A stretch of 64,000 bases of DNA. Origin: Saprospiraceae bacterium. GTDB taxonomy: Bacteria > Bacteroidota > Bacteroidia > Chitinophagales > Saprospiraceae. The first letter of the stretch is position 1. The number at the start of each line of letters is the position of its first letter. The DNA lies in NCBI GenBank assembly GCA_016708265.1, contig JADJGA010000012.1, forward strand, positions 62,001-126,000, given 5' to 3'. The notes under the pieces are model-generated. The model ran no database searches and was not told where the DNA came from. It saw nothing but the letters and a program-made list of their open reading frames with translations. This document shows, one piece after another, positions 27,387-37,472 of the stretch. The position numbers and the translations under genes were made by a program.

Positions 27387-27400
27387 TTTTCATTTTTCAT
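27377..27400. repeat. Heptanucleotide tandem repeat at the gldH start
   Basis: Four copies of CATTTTT (period 7) put ATG on the minus strand at 27379, 27386, 27393 and 27400. Only 27386 is in the GldH frame. Confidence 0.7.
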
Positions 27401-27432
27401 TTAATCCCAGCAAACCCAAAATATTTTCCTTC

Positions 27433-28590
27433 TCAATTGAAAAATTCTTTCATTCTTTCAAAAAAACCTTTTCCTTTTTGTTTTTCCCCTGGTTCAAAAT
27501 TTGGACTAATTTTCAGCTTGTTAAGCATTTCTATTTCTTCATTTGACACCTTTTTAGGAATCCAGACATTTACATGGATTAGTTGATCACCTTTTTCATA
27601 GCTGTTCAAAACACCTATTCCTTTTCCCTTTAGCCTGAATATTTTTCCTGCAGGAGTGCCTGCAGGTATATTTATTTTTACTTTTCCTTTCAGTGTTGGA
27701 ACTGTAATGTCTGTGCCGAGAACGAGGTCTGAGAAATTAAGGTTTGTTTCATAAATTACATTCTTACCATCCCTTGTAAATTCATCATGCTGCTTCTCTT
27801 CAATATTGACAATCAGATCACCACTTGGTCCGTTATTTCTTCCCTTATTTCCTTTCCCTCTCATAGAAAGTTGCATACCGTCCTCAACTCCCGCAGGAAT
27901 ATTTATCTCAATGGTTTCTTCCCCCTGTGCTACTCCACTTCCCCTGCAACTCTGACAAAAACTTGTTATTTTTTTCCCTGAGCCATTACAGCTTGGGCAG
28001 CCAGATGTAGTAGCCATTTGTCCTAAAAATGTTGATCTTACCTGTCTGACATAACCTGATCCTTTGCAGGTTGGACAGGTAGTCACAGAGCCGGAATCTT
28101 TTGCTCCGCTTCCATGGCAAACATTACAGTTTACGTCTTTTTTTATCTTGATTTTTTTCTGTGCTCCTTCGGAAATTTCTTCAAGGCTCAGATTTATTTT
28201 TATCCTGATATTGGATCCTCTCTCACCTCCGCCATTACCGGACTGATAACTTCTTTCACCTCCAAAAAAGGAATCGAACGGACTTCCGGAATCACCAAAA
28301 ACATTACCAAAATGCCTGAAGATATCTTCCATGGTCATTCCCCCACCGCTGAATCCACCGCTTTCACCTACTCCTGCGTGTCCGAACCGATCATATCTTG
28401 CCCTTTTTTCAGAGTCACTCAGCACTTCATATGCTTCTGCAGCTTCCTTGAATTTTTCTTCAGCCTCTTTATCACCAGGATTTTTATCAGGATGATATTT
28501 AATTGCCAATCTTCTGTATTCTTTTTTTATAGCTGCCAGATCAGCATCTTTCTGAACCCCCAGGATCTCATAATAATCTCTTTTTGTCAT
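27433..28590 (-). CDS. dnaJ: Chaperone protein DnaJ
   Basis: A 385-residue type I co-chaperone that stimulates DnaK ATPase and presents unfolded clients. Residues 1-70 form the J domain with the HPD motif (YHPDKNPGD). A Gly/Phe-rich linker follows, then four zinc motifs (CNVCHGSG, CPTCKGSG, CPSCNGSG, CQSCRGSG) near residues 150-220 and the C-terminal substrate-binding region. It lies 11 bases after grpE on the same strand; dnaK is not in the window. Confidence 0.97.
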   Translation of the reverse strand: MTKRDYYEILGVQKDADLAAIKKEYRRLAIKYHPDKNPGDKEAEEKFKEAAEAYEVLSDSEKRARYDRFGHAGVGESGGFSGGGMTMEDIFRHFGNVFGDSGSPFDSFFGGERSYQSGNGGGERGSNIRIKINLSLEEISEGAQKKIKIKKDVNCNVCHGSGAKDSGSVTTCPTCKGSGYVRQVRSTFLGQMATTSGCPSCNGSGKKITSFCQSCRGSGVAQGEETIEINIPAGVEDGMQLSMRGKGNKGRNNGPSGDLIVNIEEKQHDEFTRDGKNVIYETNLNFSDLVLGTDITVPTLKGKVKINIPAGTPAGKIFRLKGKGIGVLNSYEKGDQLIHVNVWIPKKVSNEEIEMLNKLKISPNFEPGEKQKGKGFFERMKEFFN

Positions 28591-28601
28591 TTCTTTTATA
28601 T

Positions 28602-29123
28602 TTATTTTCCTACCACAACCTTAGGAAATCTGATGATCTTTGAATTCAGTGTATAACCTTTTTCCACAGTGTCGATGATCTTGTTTTTCATTTTTTCATC
28701 TGCAGCAGGTAATTCTGCTATTGCCTCATGTTCCTCAGGATTGAAATCAGCATTTGTACAGTCAACCAGTTCAAGTCCTATTGATTTTAAAATTGAAAAC
28801 AGCTTTTCATATACAAGAGTGACTCCTTCACTGAAATGTTCTGTTGAATTTTCATCATCTGACATCTTTTTTGCCCTTTCAAAATCATCAAGGACGGGCA
28901 AAATAGATCTCATTACACTTTCTGATGCTGTGATTATAAGTGTTTCGTTTTCTTTTCTGACTCTTTTCTTATAGTTTTCAAACTCAGCGAAAAGTCTCAG
29001 ATATTTATCTTCCAGTTCTTTTAATTGAGCTTTGGTCTCTTCAAGTTCCTTTTTATTTACTGAAAATGATAACCTGCCCTTTACGGATTTTTCCTTTTTT
29101 TCTTGATTTTTCTCGTTTTCCAT
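28602..29123 (-). CDS. grpE: Nucleotide exchange factor GrpE
   Basis: A 173-residue GrpE. The N-terminal coiled coil (LEDKYLRLFAEFENYKKRVRKE) and the C-terminal beta domain (NPEEHEAIAELPA, EKGYTLNSKIIRFPKVVVG) are typical. It releases ADP from DnaK. It is the first gene of a grpE-dnaJ unit. A perfect inverted repeat lies 42-67 bases upstream of the start and may control it. Confidence 0.95.
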   Translation of the reverse strand: MENEKNQEKKEKSVKGRLSFSVNKKELEETKAQLKELEDKYLRLFAEFENYKKRVRKENETLIITASESVMRSILPVLDDFERAKKMSDDENSTEHFSEGVTLVYEKLFSILKSIGLELVDCTNADFNPEEHEAIAELPAADEKMKNKIIDTVEKGYTLNSKIIRFPKVVVGK

Positions 29124-29164
29124 ATTATTCCGTTGATTGAAGAATTATAACATCAATTTCTTTA

Positions 29165-29190
29165 CCAAATTGTAAAATATGACAATTTGG
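29165..29190. promoter_or_regulatory. Inverted repeat upstream of grpE
   Basis: CCAAATTGT (29165-29173) and ACAATTTGG (29182-29190) form a perfect 9-bp inverted repeat with an 8-base spacer. On the minus strand it reads TGCCAAATTGTCA at its upstream edge. Its position suits an operator or activator site for the grpE-dnaJ unit. It is not the CIRCE element. The rest of 29124-29326 shows nothing else. Confidence 0.5.
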
Positions 29191-29326
29191 CATAAAAATT
29201 CTTAATTCAAATGTTTTATTTAATGAAATACTCAGAATTATGATTTTTTTTTATTGTACCATTGAATTATAAACCAAAAACTTATTTCATCCGTTATATG
29301 TTGTAATTTTTTATCAACGAGTAATA

Positions 29327-31135
29327 ATGTTTAAAAAAAGTTTATCCATTTATTTTTTATTACTGATTGCCTTTTCAGGTTTTGGGCAGGAAAACAAGCT
29401 TGCGGCTGAATATTTCCGTACAGGGGAATATGAGAAATCTGCGGCATTATATTTTAATCTTTATAAAACAAGCCTGAATGTCGGGTATTTCACGTATTAT
29501 TATAAAAGCCTTCTTTTTTCAGAAAAATATGAAGAAGCACTGAAGGCTGTTCAAAAGCACCTGGAACGAAAACCAGGAGATATTCAGTTGTATGTATGGG
29601 AAGGCTATCTTTATGAAAAAACGGGTAAGCAGGTGAAAGCAGAGAAATTTTACAGAAAAGGCCTGGAAATGATTGGTAAAGAAAATCTGAATGTCATAAA
29701 TGTAGCGAATGCATTTCTCGATCTTGCAAAGTATGATCTTGCAATTGAAGCTTATGAGAAAGGTGCTTTAAGTGGTTTTGACAAATCATTTTATTATAAG
29801 CAGATAGGAGACATCTACTCATTTAAAGGTGAAAATGATAAAATGATGGATTATTATCTCACTTTCCTTAAAGAGAAACCCGAAATCAACCAGTCAGGCA
29901 GTATAAAAAGCAGTTTTGCCAGGCAACTAGGGAAAAGCGATTTTCTTCTTCTGGAATCAAAATTGATCACTCAAATTCAGGAGAATCCTGATAATGTAGC
30001 ATTTATTGATCTTTTGAGCTGGGTCTATATACAGGGGGGAAATTATGAAAAAGCATACAGACAAATAACTGCTCTTGACAGGAGATTCAATGAGGATGGC
30101 AATAAGATATACAGCCTTGCAGAAGATGCAAAAAGAGCTGAACAATATCAGATGGCTGCAAAGTCATATAAGTATATTATTGACAATAAAGAACCTAATT
30201 CTCCTTACTATATGATTGCTGCTTCAAACTATCTGTCGGTAATGAGCAATCTGATAAAACTGGATACTAATACAACCAGAGAAGATCTTTTACAAATAGA
30301 AAATCTTTACAATAAGTTTATAGGAATTTATAGTGTTAACAGCAGGTCGGTCTTTCTTATATTAGGCTTAGCTGAATTGAATGCATTATACCTTAATGAT
30401 ATAGACAAAGCGATCAGCCTCCTGCAGGATCTGCTAAACCGGGGCAATATAGATATCGAAAATAAAGCAAAGGCAAAACTGGCATTAGGAGATTACTATC
30501 TGATAAAGGGAGAAGTTTGGGAAGCATCATTGTTGTATTCACAGGTGGATAAAGCATTTCTGGAGGGTGAGCTTGGTGAAATTGCCCGGTACAAAAACGG
30601 AAGACTATATTATTATAACGGTGATTTTGAATGGGCACAGATAATTTTTGATATTTTAAAACCCGCTACTTCCAGGATGATTTCAAATGATGCGATAGAA
30701 ACATCAGTTTTTATCACAGAAACCATGGGAGAAGATTCAGTAAGCATTACTCTCACAATGTTTGCAGCATCGGAATTGCTGATATTTCAGAACAGGTTTG
30801 AAGAAGCTATGTCAAAACTGGATTCAATAAATTTTCTTTTTACTGATAATAACCTTGAAGATGATATCTGGTTCCAGAAAGCAGAAATATTCAGGAAACT
30901 GAAAAATTTTGATTTGGCCAAAAAGATGTATGAACAGATTATCAATAAGTATCCGGTTGAATTAAAAGCTGATAATGCCATATTTGAACTGGCCGGATTA
31001 TTTGAAAATGTTTATGGTGACAAAGAAAAAGCAAAGCAGTTATATGAGAAATTGTTCCTGGACTATCCATTCAGTACTCTTGCAATTGAATCGAGGAAAA
31101 AATTCAGGCAGTTAAATGGTGAAGTTGTACAATAG
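29327..31135 (+). CDS. Secreted tetratricopeptide repeat protein
   Basis: A 602-residue protein with a signal peptide (SIYFLLLIAFSGFG) followed by many TPR-like helical pairs (YFRTGEYEKSAALYFNLY, YEEALKAVQKHLERKPGD, KAEKFYRKGLEMIGK, FDLAKKMYEQIINKYPVE, AKQLYEKLFLDYPFST). TPR proteins of this kind act as scaffolds in the Bacteroidota envelope. The next gene overlaps its end by 20 bases. No specific role is apparent. Confidence 0.8.
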   Translation: MFKKSLSIYFLLLIAFSGFGQENKLAAEYFRTGEYEKSAALYFNLYKTSLNVGYFTYYYKSLLFSEKYEEALKAVQKHLERKPGDIQLYVWEGYLYEKTGKQVKAEKFYRKGLEMIGKENLNVINVANAFLDLAKYDLAIEAYEKGALSGFDKSFYYKQIGDIYSFKGENDKMMDYYLTFLKEKPEINQSGSIKSSFARQLGKSDFLLLESKLITQIQENPDNVAFIDLLSWVYIQGGNYEKAYRQITALDRRFNEDGNKIYSLAEDAKRAEQYQMAAKSYKYIIDNKEPNSPYYMIAASNYLSVMSNLIKLDTNTTREDLLQIENLYNKFIGIYSVNSRSVFLILGLAELNALYLNDIDKAISLLQDLLNRGNIDIENKAKAKLALGDYYLIKGEVWEASLLYSQVDKAFLEGELGEIARYKNGRLYYYNGDFEWAQIIFDILKPATSRMISNDAIETSVFITETMGEDSVSITLTMFAASELLIFQNRFEEAMSKLDSINFLFTDNNLEDDIWFQKAEIFRKLKNFDLAKKMYEQIINKYPVELKADNAIFELAGLFENVYGDKEKAKQLYEKLFLDYPFSTLAIESRKKFRQLNGEVVQ

Positions 31136-31451
31136 CAGTTATATCTTGGTCAATGAAACCTTTATTGTTGATCATAAAGTCACTGACCTCTGGCTTACTT
31201 GGTTTACTGAAAATTTTATTACAACACTTTCTGTTTCTGATAGGGTGAATAATATTGTTTTCAGCAGGATCAAACATGAATTCAATCCCGATGGTATCAG
31301 CTATGCATTGCAATTTAAAGTAGAAAAAAATGATCTCGATTTAGTTTTCAGTGATGAAAAAATTTCTGAGTTAAGAACCATCATGTCCAGTCTTTTCAGC
31401 GGAAATATAGCTTCATTCAGAACAGAAATGGAAATTCTGAAGGTGATTTGA
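31116..31451 (+). CDS. DUF4286-family small protein
   Basis: A 111-residue cytoplasmic protein. ILVNETFIVDHKVTDLWLTWF at the N-terminus and DGISYALQFKVEK in the middle match the DUF4286 family, common and uncharacterised in Bacteroidota. It overlaps the TPR gene by 20 bases and is probably translated with it. Confidence 0.78.
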   Translation: MVKLYNSSYILVNETFIVDHKVTDLWLTWFTENFITTLSVSDRVNNIVFSRIKHEFNPDGISYALQFKVEKNDLDLVFSDEKISELRTIMSSLFSGNIASFRTEMEILKVI

Positions 31452-31594
31452 AAATTTTTATGCACAAGCCAGGGGTTTTCATTCTCACGTGTTTGGAATC
31501 TGGTGACCGATATTCTAAATTGTAAGTTAAGGGCTGAATGATGATCAATTCAGTTTGATAAAACGAATAATATCGGTATTAACCTGAAAAATTA

Positions 31595-33001
31595 TTACCT
31601 GACATTTCTTTCTGAATCCATTTTCAATAAAATTCCTATCATTATGCTGAATATCATAATTGATGAACCTCCTTTGCTTATAAATGGAAGTGGAATTCCT
31701 ATAACGGGTAGTATCCCCATATTCATGCCAATGTTCATTACAAAATGAATAAATATAAATCCTGCAATTGTATAGGCAAAATATGTAATAAAAGTTGTTT
31801 TTCCTTTTTCACCTATAGCTATTATTCTGAAAAGTAAAACGGTAAATAAGAAAACTATTAATGCAATACCGATAAAACCATGTTCTTCACCGATTGCAGA
31901 AAATATAAAATCAGTTGACTGTTCCGGTACATAATTCAAATGTGTCATATTGCCCTCTAGGTATCCTTTGCCAAACAAGCCTCCGCTGCCAATAGCAGTT
32001 TTTGACTGCAGGATATTATATAATGATCCCCTTGGATCACATTTTTCCGGGTTCAGCCAAACATTTATACGGTCCTGTTGATGGGGTTTTAAAATATTGT
32101 TAAAAACAAATTCTGTTCCAAAAGAAAGAAGCATAATGGCAATTATAGTAATTGGTAAGAGCAAAACTGATTTTATCCCTTTTTTCAAAAAGTAATAAAC
32201 TGCCGATCCCAACAAAAGTGTAAAAAGTACAGGTATTACAATAAAGCCATAAAAAAAATGGAAAAGGTAAAAGCTTAAACCGGCAATGATAAAACTTGCA
32301 ATAATAATCCATTTGTTCTCCAAAAATATAAATGCATATATTATTATGGCAATACTTAAAGCTCCCAGTATTACAAGATCGGGATGGTACATTAAAGTTA
32401 GTATAAATGTCATGGTGAGAATTGCACCAATCAGATATATGAATGGTGGTAATCCTATTTTATAAAAAAGAAGAAATACAGACATAAATATAAGTGCAGA
32501 CCCAGCATCAGGCTGAAATAAAATCAATAATACGGGTAAAAATACAATACCTAAAGCCTGAAAAATTACCTTAGGATTATTGAGGTCTCGTTTGAATTGT
32601 GAAAAAAAGGCAGAAATGGCAAATGCTGTTCCCAGTTTGGCAAATTCAGATGGTTTAAAGGAAAAGCCGGAAATATTGAACCAAGAACGGGATCCTTTTA
32701 TTTCAGAACCAAAAATCAGTACTGCTATAAGTAGGAAAATGCTGAAAAGATATATAGGCAGGGCAAAAGAACTCCAGAATCTCCATTCCATTAAGTAAGC
32801 CATGTAGAAAAGCAGGATTGAAAAAACAACAATTACGAGATATTTGCCATGAGGACCAGAAATGTCAAAAAACTGATACTTGTTATCATCATTGAATTCC
32901 ACTGAAAACAATGAAAGAGATCCAATTATAACTAAAATCAGATATACACCAAATGTTATCCAGTCAAATCCCTGACGGCTTATTGCTTTGTTGATCGACA
33001 T
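31595..33001 (-). CDS. rodA: Rod shape-determining protein RodA
   Basis: A 468-residue SEDS-family peptidoglycan polymerase with about eleven hydrophobic helices. Typical motifs are LIFGSEIKGSRSW, FKPSEFAKLG, LLILFQPDAGSALIF, KSKTAIGSGGLFGKG-like, HLNYVPEQSTDFIFSAIGEEHGFIG and GIPLPFISKGGSS. It builds the lateral wall together with a class B penicillin-binding protein, which is not nearby. Its start overlaps the SPOR gene stop by one base (TAATG), so the two are translationally coupled. Confidence 0.93.
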   Translation of the reverse strand: MSINKAISRQGFDWITFGVYLILVIIGSLSLFSVEFNDDNKYQFFDISGPHGKYLVIVVFSILLFYMAYLMEWRFWSSFALPIYLFSIFLLIAVLIFGSEIKGSRSWFNISGFSFKPSEFAKLGTAFAISAFFSQFKRDLNNPKVIFQALGIVFLPVLLILFQPDAGSALIFMSVFLLFYKIGLPPFIYLIGAILTMTFILTLMYHPDLVILGALSIAIIIYAFIFLENKWIIIASFIIAGLSFYLFHFFYGFIVIPVLFTLLLGSAVYYFLKKGIKSVLLLPITIIAIMLLSFGTEFVFNNILKPHQQDRINVWLNPEKCDPRGSLYNILQSKTAIGSGGLFGKGYLEGNMTHLNYVPEQSTDFIFSAIGEEHGFIGIALIVFLFTVLLFRIIAIGEKGKTTFITYFAYTIAGFIFIHFVMNIGMNMGILPVIGIPLPFISKGGSSIMIFSIMIGILLKMDSERNVR

Positions 33002-33408
33002 TAATCATTTTTTTCCAGTAATTCGCTTTCTTTTATCTTTTCCCAGACTGTTATAGAACTTGGGAAATATTGTCTGACTTCAGCAAGAAATGCCTGTGCC
33101 TTGATCTTGGAGCCAAAACCACCTACTTTGACTTTGTAATAGGGGCTTACCTGTTCCCAGTGTACATTACCAATATATGGATATCTGTTTTTAAAGGCAG
33201 CTATAGTTTTTTCCATTAATCTCCTGTCATCGGTATTTATTATCTGGATTCTCCATCCACTGACATAGTCTTTTTCAGCATTCCAGTTGATAAACTTTTC
33301 CATTAAAGCGCTGATGGAAGGTTCCTCGGTAATAATAACTTGCTGTGCATTGGTCCGTAATGCCATTACCAGTAAAAAAAATACAAATAATCTATATTTC
33401 ATAATCAT
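33001..33408 (-). CDS. SPOR-domain protein
   Basis: A 135-residue periplasmic protein with a signal peptide (LFVFFLLVMALRTNA). Most of the mature part is a SPOR-like fold: GWRIQIINTDDRRLMEKTI, then VSPYYKVKVGGFGSKIKAQAFL. SPOR domains bind denuded glycan strands at sites of wall remodelling. Its direct coupling to rodA supports a role in cell-wall growth. Confidence 0.82.
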   Translation of the reverse strand: MIMKYRLFVFFLLVMALRTNAQQVIITEEPSISALMEKFINWNAEKDYVSGWRIQIINTDDRRLMEKTIAAFKNRYPYIGNVHWEQVSPYYKVKVGGFGSKIKAQAFLAEVRQYFPSSITVWEKIKESELLEKND

Positions 33409-33417
33409 TTAATAGTA

Positions 33418-34089
33418 TTATTTTATTTCGAACTCTTTTATAATATTAACACCTGAAGATGTCCCAATCCGGTCTGCCCCGGCTTCTATCATAGCTAATG
33501 TCTGCTCAAGGGTTTTTATTCCTCCTGAAGCTTTAATTTTTGCCTTGTTTCCTGCAATTTTTTTCATCAGCCTGATATTTTCAACCGTAGCTCCTGCTGT
33601 TCCATAACCTGTACTTGTTTTCAGGAAATCAATCTCAAAATCTACACAAAGTTGCGAAAGTTTTTCAATTTCGTAGCTTGACAGATAACATGTTTCAAAA
33701 ATTATCTTTATCAGTTTTTTATTTATCAGAGTGATGTATTTCATAGCTTCCAGATCGTATTTAACGGCTTTCCAGTCCTCATTTTTTATTGCCAGGATAT
33801 TGATGACAGAATCGATTTCTTCTGCTCCGAAATCAATAGCTTTTTTTATTGATTCAACTTTAGAGAACGTGGAACTATATCCGAAAGGGAAATCAACAAC
33901 AGTACAAACCTTAACTTTTTCCTGATCTTTGAGCATGTCAAATGCAAGCGGAACATAGTACGGCTGTACACAGACACTCGCAAAACCATATTGAAGTGCT
34001 TCGTTGCATATTTTTTTTATTTGGTCAGACGTGATGTCAGGTTTTAAAATTGTATGATCTATATACTGTGATAATTCTATAGCTTTCAT
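33418..34089 (-). CDS. deoC: Deoxyribose-phosphate aldolase
   Basis: A 223-residue class I aldolase that splits 2-deoxyribose 5-phosphate into glyceraldehyde 3-phosphate and acetaldehyde in deoxynucleoside breakdown. Motifs include YIDHTILKPD, VCTVVDFPFGYS, the Schiff-base Lys in FLKTSTGYG, and the second Lys in IKASGGIKT. It lies 9 bases upstream of the SPOR gene and 10 downstream of secA; the link to those genes is positional only. Confidence 0.95.
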   Translation of the reverse strand: MKAIELSQYIDHTILKPDITSDQIKKICNEALQYGFASVCVQPYYVPLAFDMLKDQEKVKVCTVVDFPFGYSSTFSKVESIKKAIDFGAEEIDSVINILAIKNEDWKAVKYDLEAMKYITLINKKLIKIIFETCYLSSYEIEKLSQLCVDFEIDFLKTSTGYGTAGATVENIRLMKKIAGNKAKIKASGGIKTLEQTLAMIEAGADRIGTSSGVNIIKEFEIK

Positions 34090-34099
34090 AATTTATTTG

Positions 34100-37000
34100 T
34101 TAATCCATTAAACCATGGCAATGTTTATATTTTTTACCGCTTCCGCAAGGACAATTGTCATTTCTTCCTACTTTGGGAGCTGTTCTTCTTACTGTTTCTA
34201 TTTGCTGGTTTCCGGAGGCATTTTCTGCAGCAGCCTTTGCCTGCTGATATTCCCTGCTGGTGCGGGTTCTGGTCATATCTGTGTGCTTAGGTTTAGCTTC
34301 TTCCAGTTCTCTGCCTTCGACAATAAGTTTTCCTTTCATAAGATAAGAAAGTACATCTTCATTGATCCTGTAGACCAGTTGTTCGAAAAGATTGTATGCC
34401 TCCAGTTTGTAAACTACCAAAGGATCTTTCTGTTCAAAAGAAGCTGCCTGAACAGAATCCTTAAGTTCGTCCATACTACGGAGATGTTCTTTCCAGTGGT
34501 GGTCTATTATCGAAAGGGTCAGGGTCTTTTCAATATCGAGTTTAACACTTTTACCCTCAGAGTTTACAGCATCTTCAAGGTGAGCTGCAACAGGATAGGG
34601 ATTTGGCCTTCCGTCAGTGAAAGGGATAGCGATTTTAGTATAACGGTTGCCCTCACTTTCAAAAACATTCTTTATAACCGGATATAATATCCTGTTTACT
34701 TTATTCATTTTGGCAACATAATGTTCAAAAACATCTTCCCTCGTTAAATCAATAAGATCATTAATATTTGAAGAATTAAAAACATTATTATCTATTTTTG
34801 TATTTATTCCGAAAATCCTGAAAATCTCAAAAGTAAAATCCTTGTAATTGTTGGTATGTTTTGAATTGTGTACTATAGCATCGACAAGGTCTGAGAACAT
34901 ATTGTAAATATCTACAGCCAGCCTTTCCCCGCTAAGGGCATTTTTCCGTTTTTTATAAATAGCTTCACGCTGGATATTCATTACATCATCATACTCAAGA
35001 AGTCTTTTTCTTATACCGAAATGGTTTTCCTCTACTTTTTTCTGAGCTCTTTCTATTGATTTTGTAACCATACTGTGCTGTATCACATCGCCGTCTTTAT
35101 GACCCATCCTATCCATTATCTTAGCTATGCGTTCTGAATTGAACAATCTCATAAGATTGTCTTCAAGAGAAACAAAAAACTGAGAAGAACCAGGGTCCCC
35201 CTGTCTTGCAGAACGTCCTCTCAACTGATTGTCGACCCTTCTAGATTCATGTCTTTCAGTTGCAATTATAGCTAATCCGCCTGCTTTTTTTACTTCATCG
35301 TTAATTTTAATATCTGTACCCCTTCCGGCCATATTTGTAGCTATAGTCACCCTTGCAGCCTGGCCTGCTTCAGTTACAACTTCAGCCTCCCTTTGATGCT
35401 GTTTAGCATTCAATACGTTGTGGGGAATATTCCTCATGTTCAGCATTCTGCTCAGTTTTTCTGAAATATCAACAGAGGTAGTTCCAACGAGACTTGGTCG
35501 GCCAAGTTCACGCATTCTCTCTATCTCAGCGATCACTGCATTGAATTTTTCCCTTTCGGTTTTATATATAAGATCCTGGCTGTCAATACGCTTAATTTTT
35601 TTATTTGTTGGTATTACAACTACATCCAGTTTATATATCTGCCAGAATTCTCCTGCTTCAGTTTCTGCTGTTCCTGTCATACCGGCCAGTTTATGGTACA
35701 TCCTGAAATAATTCTGCAGGGTAACAGTGGCATAAGTCTGAGTTATTTCACCTACTTTAACATTTTCCTTGGCTTCGATAGCCTGATGAAGACCGTCTGA
35801 ATACCTTCTTCCTTCCATCATCCTTCCTGTTTGCTCATCAACTATTTTCACTTCACTGTTGATCACGACATATTCTTCATCTTTTTCAAATAGGGTATAA
35901 GCTTTCAACAATTGATTTACAGCGTGCAGCATTTTAGATTTGAGTGAATAGTCTCTGGATAATTTTTCTCGAGCTTCCTGCTTTTCATCTTCATTCATTT
36001 TCAGCTCTGATTCAATTTCATTCATCTGATCTGCAATATCCGGCAACACAAATAATTCAGGATCAGACTCACCTTTGGCAAGATACTCGGCACCTTTATC
36101 TGTCAGCTCTATATCCCTGTTTTTTTCATCTATTGTAAAATATAAGGGGGCATCCACCAGAGGCATTCTCTTGGATTGTTCCTGCATGTAATTGTTCTCC
36201 GTTTTTTGAAGTAATACCTTGATACCTTCCTGGCTGAGGTATTTGATAAGTGGCCTTGACTTTGGCAATGCTCTGTATGATCTCAATAATTCCATTCCTC
36301 CTTCACCTTCTCCCATACCTTTATTGCCCTCTGAAATAAGTTTTTTGGCATTTGCAAGATAATTAGTTGCAAGTTGTCTCTGAACAGAAATAAGCTTTTC
36401 AACTTTTGGTTTAAGTATATTGTAAAGTTCTTCTTCTTCTCCTGCTTCTACAGGGCCTGAAATGATAAGCGGTGTTCTGGCATCATCAATAAGCACAGAG
36501 TCAACCTCGTCAACTATCGAATAGTGTGGCTTACGCTGTACCATCTCATTTTGGGCAATTACCATATTATCCCTTAGGTAATCGAATCCAAATTCATTGT
36601 TTGTTCCATAGGTGATGTCACTATTATATGCTTTTTTCCTTCCATCAGAATGTGGCTGATATTTATCAATACAGTCAACAGTCAGGAAAAGGAATTCGTA
36701 AACAGGTCCAACCCACTCGCTATCCCTTCGTGCCAGATAATCGTTTACAGTAACCAGATGTACCCCCTGTCCTGCCAACGCATTCAGGTATAAGGGCAAA
36801 GTAGCAACAAGGGTTTTTCCTTCTCCTGTTGCCATCTCCGCTATTTTCCCATCATGCAGAACCATTCCACCTATCAATTGCACATCATAATGAACCATAT
36901 TCCACTTGATCTGACCTCCGGCTGCTATCCAGCTATTATGCCAGATTGCTTTTTCTCCTTCAATCACAACATTTGGTTTTCTGGCTGCTATATCTCTGTC

Positions 37001-37399
37001 GTGCTGTGTAGCAGTAACGGCCAGTTTTTCATTTTCCGAAAATCTTTTTGAAGTTTCTTTCACAAGAGCAAAAGCTTCAGGAAGAATCTCATTTAAAATA
37101 TTTTCAATCTCCTTATCTCTTTCCTTGATCAGTTCATCAATTGAATTGTAATATTCTTCTTTAATGTGAATATCTTCTTCGTTATTGGCATTTTCCCTCA
37201 ATTCAGAGATCTCTGTATCGATAACATTCAGGTGGTCTGAAATTCGTTTTTTAAAATCAAGAGTTTTATTTCTAAGTTCATCATTGTCCAATTGTCCGTA
37301 TTGTTCATAGTATTCATTTATTTTAATTACAATTGGATTATACTTCTTTATATCTCTTTCATATTTTGTGCCAAAAAATTTCGTTATAAAACCTATCAT
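34100..37399 (-). CDS. secA: Preprotein translocase ATPase SecA
   Basis: A 1099-residue motor that drives Sec-dependent export through SecYEG. It shows Walker A MATGEGKTLVATL, Walker B VDEVDSVLIDDARTPLIISG, the motif IATNMAGRGTDI, and a C-terminal zinc finger (NDNCPCGSGKKYKHCHG). The length exceeds the roughly 900 residues of E. coli SecA because of an insertion between about residues 330 and 480, usual in Bacteroidota. It lies in a long leftward gene run. Confidence 0.97.
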   Translation of the reverse strand: MIGFITKFFGTKYERDIKKYNPIVIKINEYYEQYGQLDNDELRNKTLDFKKRISDHLNVIDTEISELRENANNEEDIHIKEEYYNSIDELIKERDKEIENILNEILPEAFALVKETSKRFSENEKLAVTATQHDRDIAARKPNVVIEGEKAIWHNSWIAAGGQIKWNMVHYDVQLIGGMVLHDGKIAEMATGEGKTLVATLPLYLNALAGQGVHLVTVNDYLARRDSEWVGPVYEFLFLTVDCIDKYQPHSDGRKKAYNSDITYGTNNEFGFDYLRDNMVIAQNEMVQRKPHYSIVDEVDSVLIDDARTPLIISGPVEAGEEEELYNILKPKVEKLISVQRQLATNYLANAKKLISEGNKGMGEGEGGMELLRSYRALPKSRPLIKYLSQEGIKVLLQKTENNYMQEQSKRMPLVDAPLYFTIDEKNRDIELTDKGAEYLAKGESDPELFVLPDIADQMNEIESELKMNEDEKQEAREKLSRDYSLKSKMLHAVNQLLKAYTLFEKDEEYVVINSEVKIVDEQTGRMMEGRRYSDGLHQAIEAKENVKVGEITQTYATVTLQNYFRMYHKLAGMTGTAETEAGEFWQIYKLDVVVIPTNKKIKRIDSQDLIYKTEREKFNAVIAEIERMRELGRPSLVGTTSVDISEKLSRMLNMRNIPHNVLNAKQHQREAEVVTEAGQAARVTIATNMAGRGTDIKINDEVKKAGGLAIIATERHESRRVDNQLRGRSARQGDPGSSQFFVSLEDNLMRLFNSERIAKIMDRMGHKDGDVIQHSMVTKSIERAQKKVEENHFGIRKRLLEYDDVMNIQREAIYKKRKNALSGERLAVDIYNMFSDLVDAIVHNSKHTNNYKDFTFEIFRIFGINTKIDNNVFNSSNINDLIDLTREDVFEHYVAKMNKVNRILYPVIKNVFESEGNRYTKIAIPFTDGRPNPYPVAAHLEDAVNSEGKSVKLDIEKTLTLSIIDHHWKEHLRSMDELKDSVQAASFEQKDPLVVYKLEAYNLFEQLVYRINEDVLSYLMKGKLIVEGRELEEAKPKHTDMTRTRTSREYQQAKAAAENASGNQQIETVRRTAPKVGRNDNCPCGSGKKYKHCHGLMD

Positions 37400-37472
37400 T
37401 TTATGTTTATTTTATTTAAAGATCAATGGAATAAAACTTATTTAAGTTCGTGTTTATTTTATTTTGATTTAA

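Noticed and set aside
28114..28656. 180-residue plus-strand frame overlapping dnaJ and grpE
   Set aside because: It lies opposite two clear conserved genes and is rich in Phe, Ile and Cys as expected of an antisense shadow.
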